A stretch of 54,347 bases of DNA from Planctomycetota bacterium (lineage in GTDB: Bacteria > Planctomycetota > Planctomycetia > Gemmatales > Gemmataceae): the NCBI GenBank assembly GCA_016195405.1, contig JACPZP010000108.1:1-54347 (forward strand), given 5' to 3'. The position numbers and the translations under genes are program-made. Of the stretch, positions 33,945 to 42,890 are shown piece by piece. Numbering within the stretch: position 1 is the first letter of the stretch; every line of letters starts with the position of its first letter. The notes beneath the pieces were generated by a model that saw nothing but the letters and a program-made list of their open reading frames with translations, ran no database searches and was not told where the DNA came from.

Positions 33945-34373
33945 TCACGTCGACGTATGATCGTGGATGATCCGCCACCCCGCGGGGACCTTTTTCAAGA
34001 TTAGCGTGAAGATCCCCGTTGGCCCTTTCTTTTGCAGCTCCAGAGTGAATCGGCCTTTCACCAAGGCATGTTCGCCATTGAGAAGGTCGATAGACATCTC
34101 CGAGAACGAGAGCTTCCCCATCTCCTTGCCCTCGCCTTGGTAGGTTTTCTGGTAGCGTTCCAAAGTCGCCTGCCAGCCTTTGGTCTTGTTGTTGCCGGAG
34201 TAGAAGCTCAAGTCCGGCGATTCCCAGTAGCCGGCCATAAACCCGCGGAGATCGCCCTTATTCCAAGCGGCGGCCTGATCGTCGAGGACCTTTTGGATGG
34301 CCTTTTTCTCCGTCGCGCTGTCGAAGACTTGACCTGTGAACATTGCGACGAAACAAACAACAAATCCACTCAT
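33945..34373 (-). CDS. SnoaL-like / DUF4440 protein
   Basis: 142 residues. A short hydrophobic start (SGFVVCFVAMFTGQVF) then one NTF2-like domain: KKAIQKVLDDQAAAWNKGDLRGFMAGYW, LSFYSGNNKTKGWQATLERYQKTYQG, ALVKGRFTLEL and GIFTLILKKVPAGWRIIHDHTS. Typical length for the family. GAGGGA upstream supports the start. The role is unknown; such domains bind small ligands or act as cyclases/isomerases. It lies where a DUF5615 toxin would be expected after the DUF433 gene. Confidence 0.8.
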   Translation of the reverse strand: MSGFVVCFVAMFTGQVFDSATEKKAIQKVLDDQAAAWNKGDLRGFMAGYWESPDLSFYSGNNKTKGWQATLERYQKTYQGEGKEMGKLSFSEMSIDLLNGEHALVKGRFTLELQKKGPTGIFTLILKKVPAGWRIIHDHTST

Positions 34374-34395
34374 GATTGTCCCTCGAGCGTGTAGA

Positions 34396-34446
34396 TAAGC
34401 GGATCAGAAGGGCCGCCGCGGAATCATCATCGAGGTAGATCCTCAT
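34396..34446 (-). pseudogene. DUF5615 PIN-like toxin, N-terminal stub
   Basis: The frame starting at ATG 34446 reads MRIYLDDDSAAALLIRL, the conserved DUF5615 start with catalytic-type Asp residues, then loses all similarity. The ATG overlaps the DUF433 stop (ATGA), the standard arrangement of DUF433-DUF5615 pairs. About 100 residues of toxin are missing, replaced by the promoter and 5' end of the SnoaL-like gene. Confidence 0.6.
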
Positions 34447-34790
34447 GACCTGTTAATCCGCGCGATTTCCTCGGGTTCGAGCAGTCTGGGAGTGGGATGA
34501 AACATGTAGTCCGGCTCATTCATCCCGGCAGCTTCGGTGAGCGCCTCTTCGCGATCATAGTCTTCCAGGAGTTCTGGAGGGTTGGACTCGCAATAGGCAA
34601 TCGCTTCTAGAACCGCTTGCACTGGAAGGGCAAACTCGCGGGCGATTTCCTCCGGCGACATGGGCTCTTCGCACGCATACCAGCCATAAAGGACGCGCGC
34701 GCGCATGCGTGTTCCCTTGACGAATAGCTGCTTATATGCGGACTTCGGATTTGAAGCCAGGTGGACGTATTCGGTAATTGGCGCGTTCAT
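34443..34790 (-). CDS. DUF433-type antitoxin
   Basis: 115 residues from ATG 34790 (MNAPITEYVHLAS); an earlier in-frame ATG at 34841 lacks support. The pattern KGTRMRARVLYGWYACEEPMSPEEIAREFALPVQAVLEAIAYCESNP is that of DUF433 proteins: a short beta start and a helix-turn-helix (SPEEIAREFALPVQAVLEAI) used as antitoxin and autorepressor. The C-terminal tail is longer than usual (LLEDYDREEALTEAAGMNEP...). Its toxin partner survives only as a stub. Confidence 0.75.
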   Translation of the reverse strand: MNAPITEYVHLASNPKSAYKQLFVKGTRMRARVLYGWYACEEPMSPEEIAREFALPVQAVLEAIAYCESNPPELLEDYDREEALTEAAGMNEPDYMFHPTPRLLEPEEIARINRS

Positions 34791-34943
34791 GTAGTTGATT
34801 CTAACGGTTGCGATTGTTCGTCGCAACTTCAAGCGGTTCATTACTCATTTCCGAAGTTAGCGCTTTTTCCGCGCAAGTCTCCATTGATCGCCGCGCTCTC
34901 TCTCGAAATCTCTTCACGTTCCATTTTCGCGGAGGCGCGTGTC

Positions 34944-37831
34944 ATGCGGCGCAAATGGCAATTGACAGCGTTGGTGGGCGCGGCGCTTTTGGCCGCGACG
35001 GTCGTTTGGCAAACGTCGCGGGGCGGGGCGCAGAATCCGGAGCTGGGAGGAAAGGAAAAAGCGGCGGAAAGCCCCTTGCCCATTCGCCAGGTGGTGCTGT
35101 TCAACAGCGGCGTCGGCTATTTCCAGCGCGAAGGAGACGTGGACGGCAACGCCCGCATCGACTTGACCTTTCCGGTCGGCGACATCAACGATCTCCTGAA
35201 GAGCCTGGTGCTGCAAGATTTGGGCGGCGGCCGTGTCTCCACGGTCAACTACGACAGCCACGATCCCATTGACAAAATCCTGCGCAGCTTCGCTCTCGAC
35301 CTCAATAACAATCCGACCTTCGCCCAGCTTCTCAACCAAGCCCGCGGCGAGAAAATCGAAGTCACGCGTTTGGATAAAAAGGACGCACAGCCAACTAAAT
35401 TAACGGGCACCATCATCGGCATGGAAGCCAAGTATCCGCTGATTAAGGATGGCGCCGACGCAACGCCCGGCCTGATGGGCGAAGAGGAGTTCTTGAACCT
35501 CTCGACTACCCAAGGAATGCACAGCATCGGTTTGAAAACCGTTTTGGGAGTGAAATTCTTGAATCCCGTGCTGGAAAGCGAATTCCTACGTGCTTTGAAA
35601 ATCTTAGCCGCCTCGCATGACATGCAAAAGAAATCGGTAAGCCTTGGCTTCAATGGCGCCGGCAAACGCGCTGTTCGCGTCGGCTATGTCGTCGAACGGC
35701 CCATCTGGAAGACCAGCTATCGCCTGCGCATGGAGCCCAACGGCAAGGTTTTCCTGCAAGGCTGGGCGCTGGTCGAAAACACCAGCGACGACGACTGGAA
35801 CGATATTCGCATGGTCCTGGTGAGCGGCAAACCGATCTCCTTTCAGATGAACCTTTATGAGCCCCTGTACATTCCCCGGCCGTTTGTCGAGCCGGAACTT
35901 TTCGCGTCGCTGCGGCCGCCGGTTTACGCCGGATCTTTGGAGCCGGCACCGCCGCCGGCGCCCGTGAGTGAAGGCGGGCCAGCGGGTGCTGCTGGTGGGC
36001 GACCCGGATGGCGAGCTGGTGGGCGCCGGCACGAAGGTCGAGCAGGCGCCTCACGTATGAGGAACTGCTCGAACGCCGCAAGCAACAGCAAGCGGCCCAA
36101 GACGAAGCTAAGAAGGCGGGCAGCGTTATCGCGGGACTCAACTTCAAGGAAGGCATTCAGTCGGTCGCGACGGCTGAGGAAGTCGGCGACTATTATCAGT
36201 ACGTTCTCGATCAGAAGATCACGCTTCCGCGCCAGAAGTCAGCGATGGTGCCGATTCTCGACCAGACCATCGAAGGGACCAAAGTCAGCATCTTCAATGA
36301 AGCCACGCACCCGAAGTATCCCTTGCTTGGCCTGCGCCTCAAGAACACGTCGAATCAGCCCCTGACCCAGGGACCGATCACGGTTTACGACAACAGCACT
36401 TACGCCGGCGACACGCGCATCCTCGATTTCCAACCCAACGAGGAGCGCCTGTTGAGCTACGCCCTCGACCAGTCCACCGAGATCAAGACCGCCGTCAAGG
36501 CGACGCCAAGCACGTCCATGAACTTTCGCTTCGATGACGCGACTTTGTCCGCGCGCTACATTATGCGTGAGACCAAAACTTACACTATCAAGAACCGTTC
36601 GACGCACGATCGCACCGTCATTTTGGAGCATCCGATACGCGCCGACTGGAAGCTGGCCGGCACTAAGCCGGGCGAGCAGTCGCGCGACGTTTACCGTTTC
36701 ACGGTGGCGGCGCCTTCCGGCAAGACAACCTCATTCGAAGTGGCTGAGGAGCAGCCGCGCGTCGATCCATTCTCCTTTAAGGATGACGCGCCGCGACATG
36801 CGGTCCTGTTGGGCATCACGGTCAAAGCAATCGACCACCGGTACGAGGACAAGCTCGTCGAATTGAAAATCCAGAATGATACGCTGCGCGTCGCCAAGAC
36901 CCTTCGCGAATCCAAGTCATATTTCATTCAAAATCTCTCGGCTCAGGATCGCGAATTCACTGTCGATCACGTGGTGCGTCCGGGCTGGACGCTATTGGAC
37001 GACACGGGCGCTGCTGAGAGGAAAGGTCCCGGCGTGTCGCAGTTCAAGCTCAAAGTTCCCAAAGGCAAGAGCCTTAGCAAGGAACTCGTCGAAGAGAAGC
37101 CGGTCGTCGAGCAGGTGGCTCTTTCCAGCGCCGGTAAGCCGCGTTATTCGCTCGGCCTCGGTCTGGTCGTGCGCACGGAAACTGCTCTTGAGTCGGATCA
37201 GCTGGTCGGCCTCAAAATCCGCAAGGGAATTCTGCACCCGACCAGGAAAATCCGTGAATTGACGACGTACATCGTGCAAAACAATTCTGAGGAAGATCGC
37301 GAATTCCTCATCGATCACGTCGTGCGACCTGCTTGGACGTTATTGGACGAAAAAGGCGATCTGCAGAAGACCGGGCCGGACATCTTCCGCTTTAAGCTGG
37401 CTGTCGCTAGAGGCAAGCCCGCCGCGAAGGAGTTGAAGGAAGAGCACTCATTGAAGGACAAGGGCGTGTTTTTCAAGGACATCAGCGAGCCGGCGCTGCA
37501 AGAGTATCTTTCGCATCCAGCGATAAGCGCCGACGTAAAGACGGCCCTCGCCAAAGCGCTCGATTTGCAGACGAAGGCCACCGAGACGAGCCGGCTGCTT
37601 GCGGAGGCGGAAAAGCAGCAGGATGTCGTAAGCCGCGACCAGGCTCGGGTTCGCTCCAACTTGCAGATCATTCCGCAGACTTCGGAGCATTACAAGAAGT
37701 TCTTGGAGAAATTCGTCGCCCAGGAGACTCAGATCGAATCCTTGCAGAACCAGATTCGCCAACTGAAAGCGACTCTTCAAAAACAACAGCGCGAGTACGA
37801 TCAGTTTCTCGCGGCACTCAACGTCGATTGA
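34944..37831 (+). pseudogene. DUF4139-like exported protein, frame broken near 35968-36045
   Basis: ATG 34944 has GGAGG 8 nt upstream. Frame A (34944 to about 35967) encodes a signal anchor, QVVLFNSGVGYFQREGDVDG, then ERPIWKTSYRLRME and GWALVENTSDDDWNDIRMVLVSGKP, as in DUF4139/MuiA-like proteins. Frame B (about 35968-36045) carries plausible coding text AGQRVLLVGDPDGELVGAGT. Frame C (about 36046-37831) continues TYEELLERRKQQQAAQDEAK through repeated blocks (REFTVDHVVRPGWTLLDDTG / REFLIDHVVRPAWTLLDEKG) to a C-terminal coiled coil. Two shifts in the same direction about 80 bp apart are needed to join them. Either sequencing/assembly indels in a GC-rich linker or a recent pseudogene. Confidence 0.75.
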
Positions 37832-37904
37832 CCTCGTTGCGATCACGCCATGTTTCATAAAATGACGCTGAGCGAGTTCCCAATCCAATTCCGAGGCCGA
37901 CGTC

Positions 37905-38678
37905 ATGGGCAAGGCGCGGGTGTTGATTCTGCGGGCCCCTGGGGCGAATTGCGACGAGGAGACGCAGTTCGCCTTCGAACGCGCCGGCGCTCAAGTGGCA
38001 GAGCGTATACACATTAACCGCCTGCGCGAAAAACCTGCTCTGCTGGATGACTATCAGATTCTCGTCGTCCCCGGCGGCTTCACGTATGGCGACGACGTGG
38101 CGGCCGGCAAGATCCTTGCCAACCAACTCAGCGTTTTCCTGGGCGATCAGTTACGGCGCTTCCGCGACCACGAGAAACTCATTCTCGGCATTTGCAACGG
38201 CTTTCAGGCTCTCCTTAAAGCGGGCTTGCTGATTTCACCTGACGAAGACGGCCCGCTCGCCACCTTGGCCCAGAACGCCCACGGCAAGTTCGAGGATCGC
38301 TGGATCGCCATGAAAGCCCGCGCCGGCAAGTGTCCGTTCCTTAGAGATTGCGGGCTTTTGGAAATGCCGATCGCACATGGCGAAGGCAATTTCATCTGCC
38401 GGGCTGCTTGGATCCGCAAGGGATTGGACCAGGCCGGCCAAGTCGTTTTGCGCTATGTCGATAAGGACGGGAGGCCTGGTCCGTTTCCGGTCAATCCCAA
38501 TGGTTCGCAAGACGACATAGCCGGCGTATGCGATCCGACCGGCCGCGTGCTGGGTCTGATGCCGCACCCCGAGCGCCATGTTTTGCCGACGCAACATCCG
38601 CAATGGACACGCAAAGGATTGGCGCCGGAAGGCGACGGCTTGCGGTTGTTTCGAAATGCAGTCGAGTTCTTCAAATAA
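37905..38678 (+). CDS. purQ: phosphoribosylformylglycinamidine synthase, glutaminase subunit
   Basis: 257 residues. Releases ammonia from glutamine for PurL in step 4 of purine synthesis. Class I amidotransferase: RVLILRAPGANCDEET, ILVVPGGFTYGDDVAAGKILA, nucleophile elbow LGICNGFQAL (Cys97), HGEGNF (His) and GLMPHPERHV (His/Glu of the triad region). Slightly longer than the common 225-residue form, with the extra length in the middle and C-terminus, as in other planctomycetes. Followed after 8 bp by the sulfite-oxidase-like gene. Confidence 0.95.
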   Translation: MGKARVLILRAPGANCDEETQFAFERAGAQVAERIHINRLREKPALLDDYQILVVPGGFTYGDDVAAGKILANQLSVFLGDQLRRFRDHEKLILGICNGFQALLKAGLLISPDEDGPLATLAQNAHGKFEDRWIAMKARAGKCPFLRDCGLLEMPIAHGEGNFICRAAWIRKGLDQAGQVVLRYVDKDGRPGPFPVNPNGSQDDIAGVCDPTGRVLGLMPHPERHVLPTQHPQWTRKGLAPEGDGLRLFRNAVEFFK

Positions 38679-38686
38679 ATCCCAAC

Positions 38687-39286
38687 ATGAGCGAACCGAT
38701 TATTAGCCTCGACGTCAAGCGCGAGCAGCGCGTCCCGCCGCGGCAAGCGTTGACGCGGAAGTGGCCCGTCCTTCACTACGGTCCAACGCCGACGTTTGAC
38801 CGCACCCGATGGACGTTCCATGTCTTCGGCCTGGTCGCGAAGCCCTGGCAGTGCGGATACGACGAGTTCATCAACCTGCCGCACAAGCAGTTGCTAGCCG
38901 ACATGCACTGCGTCACGCGCTGGAGCAAGCTCGACAACACCTGGGAAGGCGTTGGCACGCGCGAACTCATCGCCAAGGTCGAGCTTTTGCCCCAGGCCAA
39001 GTTTGTCATGGTGCACTGCGAGCACGGCTTCACTACTAATCTGCCGCTCGACGACTTCCTTGGCGAAGATTGCCTGTTCGCCTGGCGGCACAACGGCCAG
39101 GACCTCGAGCCCGATCACGGCTATCCGCTGCGTCTGGTGGTGCCGAGGCTTTACGCCTGGAAAAGCGCCAAGTGGGTGCGCGGCATCGAACTGATGGAAG
39201 CCGACCGCGCAGGCTTCTGGGAAAGCTGGGAGCACGGCGGTTACCACATGCGCGGCGACCCGTGGCGGGAGGAAAGGTTTCGCTGA
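38687..39286 (+). CDS. sulfite-oxidase-like molybdopterin protein (YuiH type)
   Basis: 199 residues from ATG 38687; a longer frame overlapping purQ is an artefact. Only the molybdopterin-binding domain is present: KWPVLHYGPTPTFDRTRWTFHVFGLV, LLADMHCVTRWSKLDNTWEGVG with Cys75 as the Mo ligand, VMVHCEHGFTTNLPLDDFLGEDCLFAW, GYPLRLVVPRLYAWKSAKWVRGIEL. No Tat signal or heme domain, so a cytoplasmic, YuiH-like oxidoreductase of unknown substrate. Probably co-transcribed with purQ. Confidence 0.9.
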   Translation: MSEPIISLDVKREQRVPPRQALTRKWPVLHYGPTPTFDRTRWTFHVFGLVAKPWQCGYDEFINLPHKQLLADMHCVTRWSKLDNTWEGVGTRELIAKVELLPQAKFVMVHCEHGFTTNLPLDDFLGEDCLFAWRHNGQDLEPDHGYPLRLVVPRLYAWKSAKWVRGIELMEADRAGFWESWEHGGYHMRGDPWREERFR

Positions 39287-39366
39287 TGCGCGATAGCCAT
39301 CAAGCGCCGCAGAGCCGCGCCCGACAGGAAACGGGTGAAAGCGCGCCACGAAGTCAAACCCGCTTC

Positions 39367-40512
39367 CTAACGAGCGCGGCTCTGAAGCGGTGAACAGTTA
39401 TGACCATTTTCTGATGCATGTGGCGCTCGGGCGGATTCCTCGAATAAAGTTCGCAGGCCTGATTTGCCCTGCTCAAGATCGAGCAACATCTGTTTGCGCC
39501 ACAAACCGCCGCCGTATCCGCCGAGCTTGCCGCCCTTATTGACGACGCGATGGCAGGGAATGACGATGGCGATGCGGTTGCAGCCGTTGGCTGTGCCCAC
39601 GGCGCGCTGGGCGCCGGGGTGGCCGATGCGTGTCGCCATTTCCTCATAGGAGCGGGTCCGGCCGTACGGAATCTTTAGCAATTCGTCCCACACCTGTTTT
39701 TGGAACGGCGTGCCGGGATAAACGAGCGGCACGGTGAAGTCGCGCAGTTCGCCTGCAAAGTAGTCGCCCAACTCCTTTCGCAGCTTGATCAGATGTTCGT
39801 TTTCGCCCGGAACAATCGCGCAATCCAGGCGTTTGCGCAACACGTCGAATTGGGTCTCGAGCATGCGCCGGTCGGTGAACTCAAGAAGGCAGATTCCCTC
39901 GCGGTTGGCGCCGGCAAGGAGCGGACCGACGGGGCTTTCGACCCAGGTGATGACCACACAGTCCGCGTTCCGGCTTTGGCCAGGAGATTTGCCGAAAGTG
40001 TGCATGAAAGCCTCCCGAAATCCACTGTGAGAATCGTAGCCGTTGCCCAGAGCGACCTCATCGAGGTCCGCCCCGCGGCGAATCTGGTCGAGGGCGGTTC
40101 CCATCCGCCGGGCCCGGCAATATGCCTGAAACGTCATACCATGGTGCTTGAGGAAGTAGCGGCGCGCGCGGGCGGAATCGATGCCAAGCTTGCGGATGTC
40201 GCCGTCGGTTAGCCGGCGTGACGAATCCTCATCAATTCTCGCCAAGAGCTTATTGACCCATTCGGGCGGCCGGCCATTCGCCTCCATCGGCCGGCAGCGC
40301 TTGCACGGCCTGAATCCTGCGAACAGTGCTTCGCGCGTGGAGGCAAAATAGGTGACATTCTTCGGCAGCGGCTTGCGCGCCGGGCACGACGGGCGGCAAA
40401 AGATGCCCGTGGTGCGTACCGCGAGATAGAAGACGCCGTCGTACGATTCGTCCCGTTTCAGGTAAGCCTTCTGCATCTCGCGGGTCGTCGGTTTACTGAT
40501 GGTTGTGCTCAT
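39367..40512 (-). CDS. ada: bifunctional DNA-repair methyltransferase / regulator Ada
   Basis: 381 residues. Removes methyl groups from DNA and activates repair genes after methylation. N-terminal zinc domain with Cys39, Cys43, Cys70, Cys73 (GIFCRPSCPARKPLPKNVTYF, GFRPCKRCRP), AraC-type helix-turn-helix (GMTFQAYCRARRMGTALDQIRRG, VALGNGYDSHSGFREAFMHTFG), then the O6-methylguanine methyltransferase domain (GTPFQKQVWDELLKIPYGRT, GTANGCNRIAIVIPCHRVV with the acceptor Cys). Order and length match E. coli Ada. Probably autoregulated; no Ada box was identified by eye. Confidence 0.95.
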   Translation of the reverse strand: MSTTISKPTTREMQKAYLKRDESYDGVFYLAVRTTGIFCRPSCPARKPLPKNVTYFASTREALFAGFRPCKRCRPMEANGRPPEWVNKLLARIDEDSSRRLTDGDIRKLGIDSARARRYFLKHHGMTFQAYCRARRMGTALDQIRRGADLDEVALGNGYDSHSGFREAFMHTFGKSPGQSRNADCVVITWVESPVGPLLAGANREGICLLEFTDRRMLETQFDVLRKRLDCAIVPGENEHLIKLRKELGDYFAGELRDFTVPLVYPGTPFQKQVWDELLKIPYGRTRSYEEMATRIGHPGAQRAVGTANGCNRIAIVIPCHRVVNKGGKLGGYGGGLWRKQMLLDLEQGKSGLRTLFEESARAPHASENGHNCSPLQSRAR

Positions 40513-40607
40513 GATGGTAGGATATGGCTCGACACGAGGGTTCCGCTACCGATTTTTGAGCGCCGATATCAGAATTCGAAGCACGCTCAAAAGATAGAAT
40601 TCTCCGC

Positions 40608-41327
40608 ATGACTACGGATTTAGAAATTCTGTACGAAGACAACCATTGTCTGGCAGTCAACAAGCCCGCGCCGCTATTGACGCAAGCGCCGCCGGGGATT
40701 CCGAGCCTTGAGGCGCTGGTGAAGGAATATCTCAAGGAAAAACACCATAAGTCGGGCAATGTGTATTTGGGAGTGCCGCATCGGCTCGATCGACCGGTAA
40801 GCGGAGTCATCTTATTCGCACGGAGCAGCAAGGCGGCACAGCGGCTATCGGAGCAATTCGCGAATCAGCAGGTGACCAAGACGTATTGGGGACTGGTTGA
40901 GGGACGGGTTCAGCCCGAAGACGGAAGTTGGATCGACTGGATACGGAAAGTCAAAGATGAGCCGCGTGCCGAGCAAACAGACCAGGAACAAGAAGGTGCA
41001 CAACAGGCAGTGCTGCGCTATCACTGTTTGCGGCATATGGCGGAATCGACGTTGCTCGAATTTGTGCCCCAGACTGGACGCATGCATCAAATCCGTTTGC
41101 AGGCAGCCATACGCGGGCACCCGGTCTTGGGGGATAGACTCTATGGCGCCACGCTTCGGATTGGTTTCGACGTTTCGAATACACGCGAAAGCGTCATCGC
41201 CCTGCACGCGCGCAGCCTCACCTTCCTGCATCCGATACGTTACGAATCCGTGACCGTGTCCGCACCGCTTCCCGCACTCTGGCACGGCCTGCTTCCGGAT
41301 ATTCGCGAACTTTCGTCAAGAGAGTGA
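40608..41327 (+). CDS. RluA-family RNA pseudouridine synthase
   Basis: 239 residues. Isomerises uridine to pseudouridine in rRNA or tRNA. No S4 domain; starts at the catalytic domain: ILYEDNHCLAVNKPAPLLTQ, GVPHRLDRPVSGVILFARSS (catalytic Asp61 in HRLDRPVSG), KTYWGLVEG, LLEFVPQTGRMHQIRLQAAIRGHPVLGDRLYG. The lack of S4 resembles RluA/TruC-like members; the exact target is not predictable. Six bp before the PfkB-type kinase gene. Confidence 0.93.
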   Translation: MTTDLEILYEDNHCLAVNKPAPLLTQAPPGIPSLEALVKEYLKEKHHKSGNVYLGVPHRLDRPVSGVILFARSSKAAQRLSEQFANQQVTKTYWGLVEGRVQPEDGSWIDWIRKVKDEPRAEQTDQEQEGAQQAVLRYHCLRHMAESTLLEFVPQTGRMHQIRLQAAIRGHPVLGDRLYGATLRIGFDVSNTRESVIALHARSLTFLHPIRYESVTVSAPLPALWHGLLPDIRELSSRE

Positions 41328-41333
41328 TGAGTC

Positions 41334-42353
41334 ATGCTGACCGAGCAGATCATCGAGCAGATTTTGGATCGTTTGCCAGCGTTGTGCCTCGGCGTTTTGG
41401 GCGATCTGTTTCTCGATCGATATCTCGACATCGACGCGGCCCTCACCGAGCCATCGATCGAAACCGGCCTCGATGCATACCAGGTGGTGCGAGTTCGGTC
41501 TTCCCCTGGAGCTGCTGGAACGATTGTCAACAATCTCGTCGCGCTTGGAGTCGGCCGTGTCGTTGTCATCTCACTTATCGGTGACGACGGCGAGGGGTTC
41601 GAGCTTCGCCAGGAGCTTGGCCGTTTGAAAGGCGTCGATTCGTCCGCGGTGTTCACGGCCTTTGACCGGCGTACGCCGACGTATACGAAGCCGATGTTGA
41701 TGACGGCCAAGAATTCGCCTCGCGAACTAAACCGGCTGGATATCAAGAATCGGACGCCATTGAAGGCAACTGATGAGGTACGACTATTGTCGGCACTGCA
41801 AAAGCTTTGGCCGAACTTGGATGCGCTCATCGTTCTCGACCAGGTCAGTGAGCCTGATTGCGGCGTGGTGACGGCGGGCGTACGACAGCGCTTGGCAGAC
41901 CTGGGCGCGGCAACTCCCAGCAAACTGATTCTTGCCGACAGTCGGGAGCGGATCGGCGAGTTCCGCAACGTCTCGCTGAAGCCGAACCAAACCGAATGCC
42001 GGCGCGCGACCGCGACGAACGATCTCGAAAAGGCTGTGAAAATGCTCGCGGACCAATGCGAAAGGCCCGTGTTTTGCACCCGCGGCGGCGACGGCATCCT
42101 AGTTGTGGATCCGCGAAATCAAGCACGGGCCGCCGTCGCCGGTTATCGCGTGACGGGTCCCAACGATTCGGTCGGAGCCGGTGATAGCACCAGCGCGGGC
42201 ATCGCGTGCGCGATAGCGGCGGGCGTTGGGCTCGAGACTGCGTCGGCGTTCGGCAATCTCGTTGCCTCAATCACGATTCGAAAGATTGGCAAGACGGGGA
42301 CAGCTTCGCCAGCGGAGATTCGTAGGCGGTGGTGTGAAATCGTCAGCCCGTGA
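41334..42353 (+). CDS. PfkB/ribokinase-family sugar kinase
   Basis: 339 residues. LCLGVLGDLFLDRYLDIDAAL at the start, PGAAGTIVNNLVALGVGRVVVISLIGDDGEG, DALIVLDQVSEPDCGVV, VSLKPNQTE and the C-terminal ATP motif VTGPNDSVGAGDSTSAGIACAIAAG (Asp of GAGDS is the catalytic base). The layout is closest to HldE/RfaE N-terminal kinases (heptose-phosphate kinase) but no nucleotidyltransferase domain follows. The substrate is therefore uncertain. Probable operon with the pseudouridine synthase. Confidence 0.88.
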   Translation: MLTEQIIEQILDRLPALCLGVLGDLFLDRYLDIDAALTEPSIETGLDAYQVVRVRSSPGAAGTIVNNLVALGVGRVVVISLIGDDGEGFELRQELGRLKGVDSSAVFTAFDRRTPTYTKPMLMTAKNSPRELNRLDIKNRTPLKATDEVRLLSALQKLWPNLDALIVLDQVSEPDCGVVTAGVRQRLADLGAATPSKLILADSRERIGEFRNVSLKPNQTECRRATATNDLEKAVKMLADQCERPVFCTRGGDGILVVDPRNQARAAVAGYRVTGPNDSVGAGDSTSAGIACAIAAGVGLETASAFGNLVASITIRKIGKTGTASPAEIRRRWCEIVSP

Positions 42354-42362
42354 CGGCGTGGC

Positions 42363-42659
42363 TTAGCGCTCTTCGTTTTCTTCGAGTTCGTCGAGAATCT
42401 GGCGAAGTTCATCGCGTTCACGGCGGGTCGCTTCGAGATCGAAGAGCAGGTACTTTACGTCGAGCTGAAGCTGGTCGACTGCGTCTTGGGCGATCTTCAC
42501 GAGCTTGCCCTGGAGGCGCGAAAACTGACCGACGCGCTCGCACAACGGCACGAGCTTTTCGCGCCAATGTAAGGGAAGCGCGCCCAGGTGATTGCGCAAT
42601 TCGAGAAGCTCCTCCGGCATTTGGTCCTTGCGCCATTCCGTCGAAATTGGTTTGCTCAT
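42363..42659 (-). CDS. small coiled-coil protein of unknown function
   Basis: 98 residues from ATG 42659 (MSKPISTEWRKDQMPEELLE). Composition is acidic and helical: WREKLVPLCERVGQFSRLQGKLVKIAQDAVDQLQLDVKYLLFDLEATRRERDELRQILDELEENE contains heptads over most of its length, split here only for description. No signal or membrane segment. It converges with the PfkB gene 10 bp away. Resembles short conserved planctomycete proteins; role unknown. Confidence 0.7.
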   Translation of the reverse strand: MSKPISTEWRKDQMPEELLELRNHLGALPLHWREKLVPLCERVGQFSRLQGKLVKIAQDAVDQLQLDVKYLLFDLEATRRERDELRQILDELEENEER

Positions 42660-42890
42660 CCCAAACTCCCAAGTAGTCACAATCGAGTGTGGACGGTGGG
42701 AATAGCAAACTCCACGCCCAGTCAAAAGAAAAAAGCGACTTTCCATAAGTCATTATTCAGGAAATAGTTAGTGAACGGCCTTGAACGCTGTTTGTGAAGG
42801 TAGTGTAAAGCTTTGCAAACAAACATCTCTTTGCTGTAAAGCCAGGTTTTGCTAGAACTCCGGCCGCCTTTTTGGAAGAGGAATCACGCC

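Noticed and set aside
34944..37831. Selenocysteine or programmed frameshift as explanation for the broken DUF4139-like gene
   Set aside because: No TGA in register with a conserved Cys site, no slippery heptamer seen, and two shifts are needed.
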